Assembly: GCF_963678635.1 (NCBI RefSeq)
Contig: NC_087064.1
Location: 61,125,548-61,189,547 of the forward strand
Direction of reading: 5' to 3'
DNA: 64,000 bases
Source: Symsagittifera roscoffensis
Taxonomy: Eukaryota > Xenacoelomorpha > Acoela > Convolutidae
The notes below the pieces were generated by a model. The model did no database searches. It saw only the letters and a list, made by a program, of their open reading frames with translations, and was not told the DNA's origin. Every line of letters starts with the position of its first letter. Within the stretch, counting starts at the first letter, position 1. The position numbers and the translations under genes were made by a program. Below are positions 36,064-47,769 of the stretch, in pieces.

Positions 36064-38813
36064 TGTATGAGGTTAACTAAGAGACTGTGTTTGCTAATGA
36101 TCAACCTTTTTCCGAAATTTTTGTTGAATTGTTTATTCTGTTGAATAAAATATAGAGGAATTGATAAGGTTTTTTTTTCAATTGCGTTTAAGCACTCCGT
36201 CAAATGGATTCGCAAAAGATTGTTTTTTGAATACCATAAGAATTTTTCGCCCAACGTGGGGCTCGAACCCACGACCCTGGGATTAAGAATTCCATGCTCT
36301 AACGACTCAGCTAGGCAGGCTGTATTATTAAAATGGAGAGATTGTGTTTGTTAATGATCGTCCTTTTTTCGAAATTTTTGTTGAATTGTTTTTCTTTCAC
36401 TCAAAATATAGAAGAATTGAAAAGTAATTTTTTTCATTTGCGGTCAAGCTTTGTGTCAGATGGAATTGCAAAAGGTTCTGTTTTGAAATTTTTACTAACT
36501 GTTCTCCCAACTTGGGGCTCGAACCCACGATCTTGGGATTAAGAGTCCCATGCTCTACCGACTGAGCTAGCCGGGCTGTGTGAGGTTAACTAAGAGACTG
36601 TGTTTGCTAATGATCAACCTTTTTCCGAAATTTTTGTTGAATTGTTTATTCTGTTGAATAAAATATAGAGGAATTGATAAGGTTTTTTTTTCAATTGCGT
36701 TTAAGCACTCCGTCAAATGGATTCGCAAAAGATTGTTTTTTGAATACCATAAGAATTTTTCGCCCAATGTGGGGCTCGAACCCACGACCCTGGGATTAAG
36801 AATTCCATGCTCTAACGACTCAGCTAGGCAGGCTGTATTATTAAAATGGAGAGATTGTGTTTGTTAATGATCGTCCTTTTTTCGAAATTTTTGTTGAATT
36901 GTTTTTCTTTCACTCAAAATATAGAAGAATTGAAAAGTAATTTTTTTCATTTGCGGTCAAGCTTTGTGTCAGATGGAATTGCAAAAGGTTCTGTTTTGAA
37001 ATTTTTACTAACTGTTCTCCCAACTTGGGGCTCGAACCCACGACCTTGGGATTAAGAGTCCCATGCTCTACCGACTGAGCTAGCCGGGCTGTGTGATGAT
37101 AACTAAGAGACTGCGTTTGCTAATGATCATCCTTTTTCCGAAGTTTTTGGTTGAATTGTTTTTTCTGTTATATAAAATATAGAAAAATTGAAAAGATTTT
37201 TTATTTGCCCTGAAGCTGTCCGTCATTTGGATTTGGAAAATATTGTTTTTTTTTGAAGATTATGAAAACTTTTCGCCCAATTTGGTGCTCGAACCCATGA
37301 CTCTGGGATTAAGAGTCTCATGCTCTACCGACTGAGCTAGCCGGGCTGTATGATGTTAACTAAGAGACTGTGTTTGCTAATGATCACCCTTTTTCCGAAT
37401 TTTTTGTTGAATTGTTTTTTCTGTTGAATAAAATATAGAGGAATTGATAAGGTTTTTTTTCAATTGCGTTTAAGCACTCCGTCAAATCGATTCGCAAAAG
37501 ATTGTTTTTTGAATACCATAAAAACTTTTAGCCCAACGTGGGGCTCGAACCCACGACCCTGGGATGAAGAGTCCCATGCTCTACCGACTGAGCTAGCCGG
37601 GCTGTATGATGATAACTAAGAGACTGTGTTTGCTAATGATCATCCTTTTTCCGAAGTTTTTGGTTGAATTGTTTTTTGTTATATAAAATATAGAAGAATT
37701 GAAAAGGTTTTTTTTTTAAATTTGCTTTCAAGCTCTCCGTCAATTGGATTTGCAAAATATTATCTCTTTGAAGATTATAAAAAATTTTCGCCCAACGTGG
37801 GGCTCGAACCCATTACCCTGGGAGGAAGAATTCCATGCTATAACGACTGAGCTAGCCGGGCTGTATGATGTTAACTAAGAGACTGTGTTTGCTAATGATC
37901 ATTCTTTTTCTAAAGTTTTTGGTTGAAATGTTTTTTCTGTTATATAAAATATAGAAAAATTGAAAAGATTTTTTATTTGCCCTGAAGCTGTCCGTCGTTT
38001 GGATTTGAAAAATATTGTCTTTTGAACATTATAAAAAATTTTCGCCTAACGTGGGGCTCGAACCCACGACCCTGGGAGGAAGAATTCCATGCTCTAACGA
38101 CTGAGCTAGCCGGGCTGTATGATGATATCCAAGAGACTGTGTTTGGTAATGATCATCCTTTTTCGAAATTTTTGGTTGAACTGTTTTTTTTGTTATATAA
38201 AATATAGAAGAATTGAAAAGGTTTTTTATTTGCCCTGAAGCTGTCCGTCGTTTGGATTTTAAAAATATTGTTTTTTTTGAAGATTATGAAAACTTTTCGC
38301 CCAATTTGGTGCTCGAACCCATGACCCTGGGATTAAGAGTCTCATGCTCTACCGACTGAGCTAGCCGGTCTGTATGATGATAACTAAGAGACTGTGTTTG
38401 CTAATGATCATCCTTTTTCCGAAGTTTTTGGTTGAATTGTTTTTTTTGTTATATAAAATATAGAAAAATTGAAAAGATTTTTTATTTGCCCTGAAGCTGT
38501 CCGTCGTTTGGATTTTAAAAATATTGTTTTTTTTTGAAGATTATGAAAACTTTTCGCCCAATTTGGTGCTCGAACCCATGACCCTGGGATTAAGAGTCTC
38601 ATGCTCTACCGACTGAGCTAGCCGGGCTGTATGATGTAAACTAAGAGACTTTGTTTGCTAATAATGATCACCCTTTTTCCGAAATTTTTGTTGAAGTGTG
38701 TTTTCTGTTGAATAAAATATAGAGGATTGATAAGGTTTTTTTTTCAATTGCGTTTAAGCACTCCGTCAAATGGATTCGTAAAAGATTGTTTTTTGAATAC
38801 CATAAAAACTTTT

Positions 38814-38886
38814 CGCCCAGCGTGGGGCTCGAACCCACGACCCTGGGATTAAAAGTCCCATGCTCTACCGACTGAGCTAGCCGGGC
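38814..38886 (-). tRNA. tRNA-Lys with TTT anticodon and a strengthened acceptor
   Basis: It differs from the intact CTT copy at only two positions: C34 to T, giving anticodon TTT, and T67 to C, which turns the G6-T67 wobble into G-C. All arms pair, and T5 follows the 3' end. It is the partner of 41119 in the 2308-bp duplication. Confidence 0.65.
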
Positions 38887-41118
38887 TGTATGATGATAAC
38901 TAAGAGACTGTGTTTGCTAATGATCATCCTTTTTCCGAAGTTTTTGGTTGAATTGTTTTTTGTTATATAAAATATAGAAGAATTGAAAAGGTTTTTTTTA
39001 AAATTTGCTTTCAAGCTCTCCGTCAATTGGATTTGCAAAATATTATCTCTTTGAAGATTATAAAAAATTTTCGCCCAACGTGGGGCTCGAACCCACGACC
39101 CTGGGAGGAAGAATTCCATGCTCTAACGACTGAGCTAGCCGGGCTGTATGATGTTAACTAAGAGACTGTGTTTGCTAATGATCATTCTTTTTCCAAAGTT
39201 TTTGGTTGAAATGTTTTTTCTGTTATATAAAATATAGAAAAACTGAAAAGATTTTTTATTTGCCCTGAAGCTGTCCGTCGTTTGGATTTGAAAAATATTG
39301 TCTTTTGAACATTATAAAAAATTTTTGCCCAACGTGGGGCTCGAACCCACGACCCTGGGAGGAAGAATTCCATGCTCTAACGACTGAGCTAGCCGGGCTG
39401 TATGATGATATCCAAGAGACTGTGTTTGCTAATGATCATCCTTTTTCCGAAGTTTTTGGTTGAATTGTTTTTTCTGTTATATAAAATATAGAAAAATTGA
39501 AAAGATTTTTTATTTGCCCTGAAGCTGTCCGTCATTTGGATTTGGAAAATATTGTTTTTTTTTGAAGATTATGAAAATTTTTCGCCCAATTTGGTGCTCG
39601 AACCCATGACTCTGGGATTAAGAGTCTCATGCTCTACCGACTGAGCTAGCCGGGCTGTATGATGTTAACTAAGAGACTGTGTTTGCTAATGATCACCCTT
39701 TTTCCGAATTTTTTGTTGAATTGTTTTTTCTGTTGAATAAAATATAGAGAAATTGATAAGGTTTTTTTTCAATTGCGTTTAAGCACTCCGTCAAATCGAT
39801 TCGCAAAAGATTGTTTTTTGAATACCATAAAAACTTTTAGCCCAACGTGGGGCTCGAACCCACGACCCTGGGATGAAGAGTCCCATGCTCTACCGACTGA
39901 GCTAGCCGGGCTGTATGATGATAACTAAGAGACTGTGTTTGCTAATGATCATCCTTTTTCCGAAGTTTTTGGTTGAATTGTTTTTTGTTATATAAAATAT
40001 AGAAGAATTGAAAAGGTTTTTTTTTAAATTTGCTTTCAAGCTCTCCGTCAATTGGATTTGCAAAATATTATCTCTTTGAAGATTATAAAAAATTTTCGCC
40101 CAACGTGGGGCTCGAACCCATTACCCTGGGAGGAAGAATTCCATGCTCTAACGACTGAGCTAGCCGGGCTGTATGATGTTAACTAAGAGACTGTGTTTGC
40201 TAATGATCATTCTTTTTCTAAAGTTTTTGGTTGAAATGTTTTTTCTGTTATATAAAATATAGAAAAATTGAAAAGATTTTTTATTTGCCCTGAAGCTGTC
40301 CGTCGTTTGGATTTGAAAAATATTGTCTTTTGAACATTATAAAAAATTTTCGCCTAACGTGGGGCTCGAACCCACGACCCTGGGAGGAAGAATTCCATGC
40401 TCTAACGACTGAGCTAGCCGGGCTGTATGATGATATCCAAGAGACTGTGTTTGGTAATGATCATCCTTTTTCGAAATTTTTGGTTGAACTGTTTTTTTTG
40501 TTATATAAAATATAGAAGAATTGAAAAGGTTTTTTATTTGCCCTGAAGCTGTCCGTCGTTTGGATTTTAAAAATATTGTTTTTTTTGAAGATTATGAAAA
40601 CTTTTCGCCCAATTTGGTGCTCGAACCCATGACCCTGGGATTAAGAGTCTCATGCTCTACCGACTGAGCTAGCCGGTCTGTATGATGATAACTAAGAGAC
40701 TGTGTTTGCTAATGATCATCCTTTTTCCGAAGTTTTTGGTTGAATTGTTTTTTTTGTTATATAAAATATAGAAAAATTGAAAAGATTTTTTATTTGCCCT
40801 GAAGCTGTCCGTCGTTTGGATTTTAAAAATATTGTTTTTTTTTGAAGATTATGAAAACTTTTCGCCCAATTTGGTGCTCGAACCCATGACCCTGGGATTA
40901 AGAGTCTCATGCTCTACCGACTGAGCTAGCCGGGCTGTATGATGTAAACTAAGAGACTTTGTTTGCTAATGATCACCCTTTTTCCGAAATTTTTGTTGAA
41001 TTGTTTTTTCTGTTGAATAAAATATAGAGGATTGATAAGGTTTTTTTTTCAATTGCGTTTAAGCACTCCGTCAAATGGATTCGTAAAAGATTGTTTTTTG
41101 AATACCATAAAAACTTTT

Positions 41119-41191
41119 CGCCCAACGTGGGGCTCGAACCCACGACCCTGGGATTAAAAGTCCCATGCTCTACCGACTGAGCTAGCCGGGC
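41119..41191 (-). tRNA. tRNA-Lys with TTT anticodon, otherwise perfect
   Basis: It is identical to the intact tRNA-Lys(CUU) copies except for position 34, where C is replaced by T, so the anticodon arm reads TGGGA-CTTTTAA-TCCCA and would decode AAA. The A box, B box and T5 terminator are intact. Lysyl-tRNA synthetases depend mainly on U35, U36 and the discriminator, which are unchanged, so lysine charging is expected if it is expressed. Standard animal tRNA-Lys(UUU) genes have a different body sequence, so this looks like an isoacceptor switch of a CUU gene. Confidence 0.7.
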
Positions 41192-43413
41192 TGTATGATG
41201 ATAACTAAGAGACTGTGTTTGCTAATGATCATCCTTTTTCCGAAGTTTTTGGTTGAATTGTTTTTTGTTATATAAAATATAGAAGAATTGAAAAGGTTTT
41301 TTTAAAATTTGCTTTCAAGCTCTCCGTCAATTGGATTTGCAAAATATTATCTCTTTGAAGATTATAAAAAATTTTCGCCCAACGTGGGGCTCGAACCCAC
41401 GACCCTGGGAGGAAGAATTCCATGCTCTAACGACTGAGCTAGCCGGGCTGTATGATGTTAACTAAAAGACTGTGTTTGCTAATGATCATTCTTTTTGCAA
41501 AGTTTTTGGTTGAAATGTTTTTTCTGTTATATAAAATATAGAAAAATTGAAAAGATTTTTTATTTGCCCTGAAGCTGTCCGTCGTTTGGATTTGAAAAAT
41601 ATTGTCTTTTGAACATTATAAAAATTTTTTGCCCAACGTGGGGCTCGAACCCACGACCCTGGGAGGAATAATTCCATGCTCTAACGACTGAGCTAGCCGG
41701 GCTGTATGATGATATCCAAGAGACTGTGTTTGGTAATGATCATCCTTTTTCGAAATTTTTGGTTGTTTTTTTTTGTTATATAAAATATAGAAGAATTGAA
41801 AAGGTTTTTTTAATTTGCTTTTAAGCTCTCCGTCAATTGGATTTGCTAAATATTGTTTTTTGAACATTATAAAAAATTTTCGCCCAACGTGGGGCTCGAA
41901 CCCACGACCCTGGGAGGAAGAATTCCATGCTCTAACGACTGAGCTAGCCGGGCTGTATGATGTTAACTAAGAGACTGTGTTTTCTAATGATCATTCTTTT
42001 TCCAAAGTTTTTGGTTGAAATGTTTTTTCTGTTATATAAAATATAGAAAAATTGAAAAGATTTTTTATTTGCCCTGAAGCTGTCCGTCGTTTGGATCTGA
42101 AAAATATTGTTTTTTGAACAATATAAAAAATTTTCGCCCAACGTGGGGCTCGAACCCACGACCCTGGGATGAAGAATTCCATGCTCTAACGACTGAGCTA
42201 GCCGGGCTGTATGATGTTAACTAAGAGACTGTGTTTGCTAATGATCATCCTTTTTCCGAAGTTTTTGGTTGAAATGTTTTTTCTGTTATATAAAATATAG
42301 AAAAATTGAAAAGAGTTTTTATTTGCCCTGAAGCTGTCCGTCATTTGGATTTGAAAAATATTGTTTTTTTTTGAAGATTATGAAAACTTTTCGCCCAATT
42401 TGGTGCTCGAACTCATGACCCTGTGATAAAGAGTCTCATGCTCTTCCGACTGAGCTAGCCGGGCTGTATGATGTTAACTAAGAGACTGTGTTTGCTAATG
42501 ATCACCCTTTTTCCGAAATTTTTGTTGAATTGTTTTTTCTGTTGAATAAAATATAGAGGAATTGATAAGGTTTTTTTTTCAATTGCGTTTAAGCGCTCCG
42601 TCAAATGGATTCGCAAAAAATTGTTTTTTGAATACCATAAAACTTTTCGACCAACATGGGGCTCGAACCCACGACCCTGGTATTAAGAGTCACATGCTCT
42701 ACCGACTGAGCTAGTCGGGCTGTATGATGATAACCAAGAGACTGTGTTTGGTAATGATCATCCTTGATCCGAAATTTTCGGTTGAACTGTTTTTTTTGTT
42801 ATATAAAATATAGAAGAATTGAAAAGGTTTTTTTATTTGCTTTTAAGCTCTCCGTCAATTGGATTTGCAAAATATTGTTTTTTTGAACATTATAAAAAAT
42901 TTTCTCCCAACGTGGGGCTCGAACCAACGAACTGGGAGGAAGAATTCCATGCTCTAACGACTGAGCTAGCCGGGCTGTATGATGTTAACTAAGAGACTGT
43001 GTTTGCTAATGATCATCCTTTTTCCGAAGTTTTTGGTTGAAATGTTTTTTGTTATATAAAATATAGAAAAATTGAAAAGGTTTTTTTATTTGCTTTTAAG
43101 CTGTCCGTCATTTGGTTTGAAAAATATTGTTTTTTTTGAAGATTATGAAAACTTTTCGCCCAATTTGGTGCTCGAAACCATGACCCTGGGATTAAGAGTC
43201 TCATGCTCTACCGACTGAGCTAGCCGGGCTGTATGATATTAACTAAGAGAATGTGTTTGCTAATGATCACCCTTTTTCCGAAATTTTTGTTGAATTGTTT
43301 TTACTGTTGAATAAAATATAGAGGAATTGATAAGGTTTTTTTTTCAATTGCGTTTAAGCACTCCGTCAAATGGATTCGCAAAAGATTGTTTTTTGAATAC
43401 CATAAAGACCTTT

Positions 43414-43486
43414 CGCCCAACGTGGGGCTCGAACCCACGACCCTGGGATTAAGAGTCCCATGCTCTACCGACTGAGCTAACCGGGC
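43414..43486 (-). tRNA. Near-intact tRNA-Lys(CUU), C7 to T
   Basis: The only body change makes a T7-G66 wobble at the bottom of the acceptor. The downstream T run is interrupted (AAAGGTCTTTATGG), so the terminator is only T3. Confidence 0.6.
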
Positions 43487-43925
43487 TGTATGATGATAAC
43501 TGAGAGACTGTGTTTGCTAATGATCATCCTTTTTCCGAAGTTTTTGGTTGAAATGTTTTTTCTGTTATATAAAATATAGAAAAATTGAAAAGATTTTTTA
43601 TTTGCCCTGAAGCTGTCCGTCGTTTGGATTTGAAAAATATTGTTTTTTTTTGAAGATTATGAAAAATTTTCGCCCAATTTGGTGCTCGAACCCATGATCC
43701 TGGGATTAAGAGTCTCATGCTCTACCGACTGAGCTAGCCGGGCTGTATGATGTTAACTAAGAGACTGTGTTTGCTAATGATCACCCTTTTTCCGAAATTT
43801 TTGTTGAATTGTTTTTTCTGTTGAATAAAATATAGAGGAATTGATAAGGTTTTTTTCAATTGCGTTTAAGCACTCCGTCAAATGGATTCGCAAAAGATTG
43901 TTTTTTGAATACCATAAAAATTTTT

Positions 43926-43998
43926 CGCCCAACGTGGGGCTCGAACCCACGACCCTGGGATTAAGAGTCCCATGCTCTACCGACTGAGCTAGCCGGGC
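43926..43998 (-). tRNA. Intact tRNA-Lys(CUU)
   Basis: All 73 positions agree with the copy at 34968. The trailer reads AAAAATTTTTATGG, a T5 terminator. It lies in a unit with the GAGGAATTGATAAGG spacer. Confidence 0.85.
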
Positions 43999-44429
43999 TG
44001 TATGATAATAACTAAGAGACTGTGTTTGCTAATGATCATCTTTTTTCCGAAGTTTTTGGTTGAATTGTTTTTTCTGTTATATAAAATATAGAAAAATTGA
44101 AAAGATTTTTTATTTGCCCTGAAGCTGTCCGTCGTTTGGATTTGAAAAATATTGTTTTTTGAACATTATAAAAAATTTTCGCCCAACATGGGGCTCGAAC
44201 CAACGACCCTGGGAGGAAGAATTCCATGCTCTAACGACTGAGTTAGCCGGGCTGTATGCTGAAAACCAAGAGACTGTGTTTGGTAATGATCATCCTTTTC
44301 CGAAATTTTCGGTTGAACTGTTTTTTGTTATATAAAATATAGAAGAATTGAAAAGGTTTTTTTAATTTGCTTTTAAGCTCTCCGTCAATTGGATTTGCAA
44401 AATATTGTTTTTTGAACATAAAAAATTTT

Positions 44430-44502
44430 CGCCCAACGTGGGGCTCGAACCCACGAACCTGGGATTAAGAGTCCCATGCTCTACCGACTGAGCTAGCTGG
44501 GC
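44430..44502 (-). tRNA. Near-intact tRNA-Lys(CUU), two changes
   Basis: G5 is A, giving A5-T68 in place of a wobble, so pairing improves. One variable-loop base is T. The trailer has T6. Confidence 0.65.
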
Positions 44503-44935
44503 TGTATGATGATAGCTAAGAGACTGTGTTTGCTAATGATCATCCTTTTTCCGAAGTTTTTGGTTTAAATGTTTTTTCTGTTATATAAAATATAGAAAAA
44601 TTGAAAAGATTTTTTATTTGCCCTGAAGCTGTCCGTCATTTGGATTTGAAACATATTGTTTTTTGAACATTATAAAAAATTTTCGCCCAACGTGGGGCTC
44701 GAACCCACGACCATGGGAGGAAGAATTCCATGCTCTAACGACTGAGTTAGCCGGGCTGTATGATGATAACCAAGAGACTGTGTTTGGTAATGATCATCCT
44801 TTTTCCGAAGTTTTCGGTTGAAGTGTTTTTTGTTATATAAAATATAGAAGAATTGAAAAGGTTTTTTTAATTTGCTTTTAAGCTCTCCGTCACTTGGATT
44901 TGCAAAATATTGTTTTTTTGAACATAAAAAATTTT

Positions 44936-45008
44936 CGCCCAACGTGGGGCTCGAACCCACGACCCTGGGATTAAGAGTCCCATGCTCTACCGACTGAGCT
45001 AGCCGGGC
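44936..45008 (-). tRNA. Intact tRNA-Lys(CUU) with T6 terminator
   Basis: All positions are canonical. The trailer is AAAATTTTTTATG, the longest terminator run among the intact copies. The downstream spacer is the AAGAATTGAAAAGG type, so this tRNA class is not tied to one spacer. Confidence 0.85.
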
Positions 45009-45441
45009 TGTATGATGATAACTAAGAGACTGTGTTTGCTAATGATCATCCTTTTCCCGAAGTTTTTGGTTGAATTGTTTTTTCTGTTATATAAAATATA
45101 GAAAAATTGAAAAGATTTTTCATTTGCCCTGAAGCTGTCCGTCGTTTGGATTTGAAAAATATTGTTTTTTGAACATTATAAAAAATTTTCGCCCAACGTG
45201 GTGCTCGAACCCACGACCCTGGGAGGAAGAATTCCATGCTCTAACGACTGAGTTAGCCGCGCTGTATCATGATAACCAAGAGACTGTGTTTGGTAATGAT
45301 CATCCTTTTTCCGAAATTTTTAGTTGAACTGTTTTTTGTTATATAAAATATAGAAGAATTGAAAAGGTTTTTTTAATTTGCTTTTAAGCTCTCCGTCAAT
45401 TAGATTTGCAAAATATTGTTTTTTTGAACATAAAAAATTTT

Positions 45442-45514
45442 CGCCCAACGTGGGACTCGAACCCACGACCCTGGGATTAAGAGTCCCATGCTCTACCGAC
45501 TGAGCTAGCCGGGC
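45442..45514 (-). tRNA. Near-intact tRNA-Lys(CUU), one T-loop change
   Basis: The only difference is T at position 60 of the T loop, a variable site. The trailer has T6. It is probably as functional as the perfect copies. Confidence 0.75.
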
Positions 45515-46423
45515 TGTATGATGTTTACTAAGAGACTGTGTTTGCTAATGATCATCCTTTTTCCGAAGTTTTTGGTTGAAAAGATTTTTCATTTGCCCTG
45601 AAGCTGTCCGTAGTTTGGATTTGAAAAATATTGTTTTTTGAACATTATAAAAAATTTTCGCCCAACGGGGCTCGAACACACGACCCTGGGAAGAGTTCCA
45701 TGCTCTAACGTCTGAGCTAGCCGGGCTGTATGATGATAACCAAGAGACTGTTTTTGGTAATGATCATCCTTTTTCCGAAATTTTCGGTTGAACTGTTTTT
45801 TTTTGTTATATAAAATATAGAAGAATTGAAAAGGTTTTTTTTATTTGCTTTTAAGCTCTCCGTCAATTGGATTTGCAAAATAATGTTTTTTGAACATTAT
45901 AAAAAATTTTCTCCCAACGTGGGGCTCGAACCCACGACCCTGGGAGGAAGAATTCCATGCTCTAACGACTAAGCTAGCCGGGCTGTATGATGTTAACTAA
46001 GAGACTGTGTTTGCTAATGATCATCCTTTTTCCGAAGTTTTTGGTTGAAATGTTTTTTGTTATATAAAATATAGAAAAATTGAAAAGATTTTTTATTTGC
46101 CCTGAAGCTGTCCGTCATTTGGATTTGAAAAATATTGTTTTTTTTTGAAGATTATGAAAAATTTTCGCCCAATTTGGTGCTCGAACCCATGACCCTGGGA
46201 TTAAGAGTCTCATGCTCTACCGACTGAGCTAGCCGGGCTGTATGATATTAACTAAGACAATGTGTTTGCTAATGATCACCCTTTTTCCGAAATTTTTGTT
46301 GAATTGTTTTTTCTGTTGAATAAAATATAGAGGAATTGATAAGGTTTTTTTTTTCAATTGAGTTTAAGCACTCCGTCAAATAGATTCGCAAAAGATTGTT
46401 TTTTGAATACCATAAAGACTTTT

Positions 46424-46496
46424 CGCCCAACGTGGGGCTCGAACCCACGACCCTGGGATTAAGAGTCCCATGCTCTACCGACTGAGCTAGCCGGGC
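46424..46496 (-). tRNA. Intact tRNA-Lys(CUU) with a disrupted terminator
   Basis: The tRNA is perfect, but the trailer reads AAAAGTCTTTATGG: one substitution breaks the T5 run into T3. The next T run of four is about 35 nt further, so any transcript should carry a longer 3' trailer. Confidence 0.8.
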
Positions 46497-47696
46497 TGTA
46501 TGATGATATCTAAGAGACTGTGTTTGCTAATGATCATCCTTTTTCCGAAGTTTTTGTTTGAAATGTTTTTTCTGTTATAGATAATATAGAAAAATTGAAA
46601 AGATTTTTTATTTGCCCTGAAGCTGTCCGTCATTTGGATTTGAAAATATTGTTTTTTTTTTGAAGATGATGAAAAATTTTCGCCCAAATTGGTGCTCGAA
46701 CCCATGACCCTGGGATTAAGAGTCTCATGCTCTACCGACTGAGCTAGCCGGGCTGTATGATGTTAACTAAGAGACTGTGTTTGCTAATGATCACCCTTTT
46801 CCCGAAATTTTTGTTGAATTGTTTTTTCTGTTGAATAAAATATAGAGGAATTGATAAGGTTTTTTTTCAATTGCGTTTAAGCACTCTGTCAAATGGATTC
46901 GCAAAAGATTGTGTTTTGAATACCATAAAAATTTTTCGCCCAACGTGGGGCTCGAACCCACGACCCTGGGAGGAAGAATTCCATGCTCTAACGACTGAGT
47001 TAGCCGGGCTGTATGATGATAACCAAGAGACTGTGTTTGGTAATGATCATCCTTTTTCCGAAATTTTCGGTTGAACTGTTTTTTGTTATATAAAATATAG
47101 AAGAATTGAAAAGGTTTTTTAATTTGCTTTTAAGCTCTCCGTCAATTGGAGTTGCAAAATATTGTTTTTTGAACATAAAAACTTTTCGCCCAACGTGGGG
47201 CTCGAACCCACGACCCTGGGATTAAGAGTCTCATGCTCTACCGACTGAGCTAGCCGGGCTGTATGATAACTAAGAGACTGTGTTTGCTAATGATCATCCT
47301 TTTTCCGAAGTTTTTGGTTGAAATGTTTTTTCTGTTATATAAAATATAGAAAAATTGAAAAGATTTTTTATTTGCCCTGAAGCTGTCCGTCATTTGGTTT
47401 TGAAAAATATTGTTGTTTTTTGAAGATTATGAAAACTTTTCGCCCAATTTGGTGCTCGAACCCATGACCCTGGGATTAAGAGTCTCATGCTCTACCGACT
47501 GAGCTAGCGGGGCTGTATGATGCTAACTAAGAGACTGTGTTTGCTAATGATCACCCTTTTTCCGAAATTTTTGTTGAATTGTTTTTTCTGTTGAATAAAA
47601 TATAGAGGAATTGATAAGGTTTTTTTTCAATTGCGTTTAAGCACTCCGTCAAATGGATTCGCAAAAGATTGTTTTTTAAATACCATAAAAACTTTT

Positions 47697-47769
47697 CGCC
47701 CAACGTGGGGCTCGAACCCACGACCCTGGGATTAAGAGTCCCATGCTCTACCGACTGAGCTAGCCGGGC
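47697..47769 (-). tRNA. Intact tRNA-Lys(CUU)
   Basis: Perfect 73-mer with T5. The spacer just downstream carries the GTTTTTTAAATACC variant shared with the copies at 51280, 55867 and 60233 (the last reads TTTTTTAAGTACC), which marks a common duplication history. Confidence 0.85.

Larger units (their letters stand above)
34700..37100 (-). repeat. First block with intact tRNA-Lys, plus a 513-bp dimer duplication
   Basis: From 34700 to 36060 the units are of one type (GAATAAAATATAGAGGAATTG spacer) spaced about 256-258 bp. The tRNAs range from perfect (34968) to one or a few changes. Then a two-unit segment is duplicated (36054-36566 and 36567-37080), pairing a near-intact tRNA with one whose 5' end is damaged (CGACTCAGCTAGGCAGGC on the + strand). 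Confidence 0.8.
37110..41726 (-). repeat. ~2308-bp higher-order repeat (9 units), two copies
   Basis: Units from 37110 to 39418 are reproduced at 39419-41726 with the same order and the same private variants: the ATTTGGAAAATATTG spacer, GATATCCAAGAG, the CCTGGGATGAAGAG tRNA, and the TTT-anticodon tRNA at 38814 and 41119. Differences are scattered single bases and T-run changes. Confidence 0.85.
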
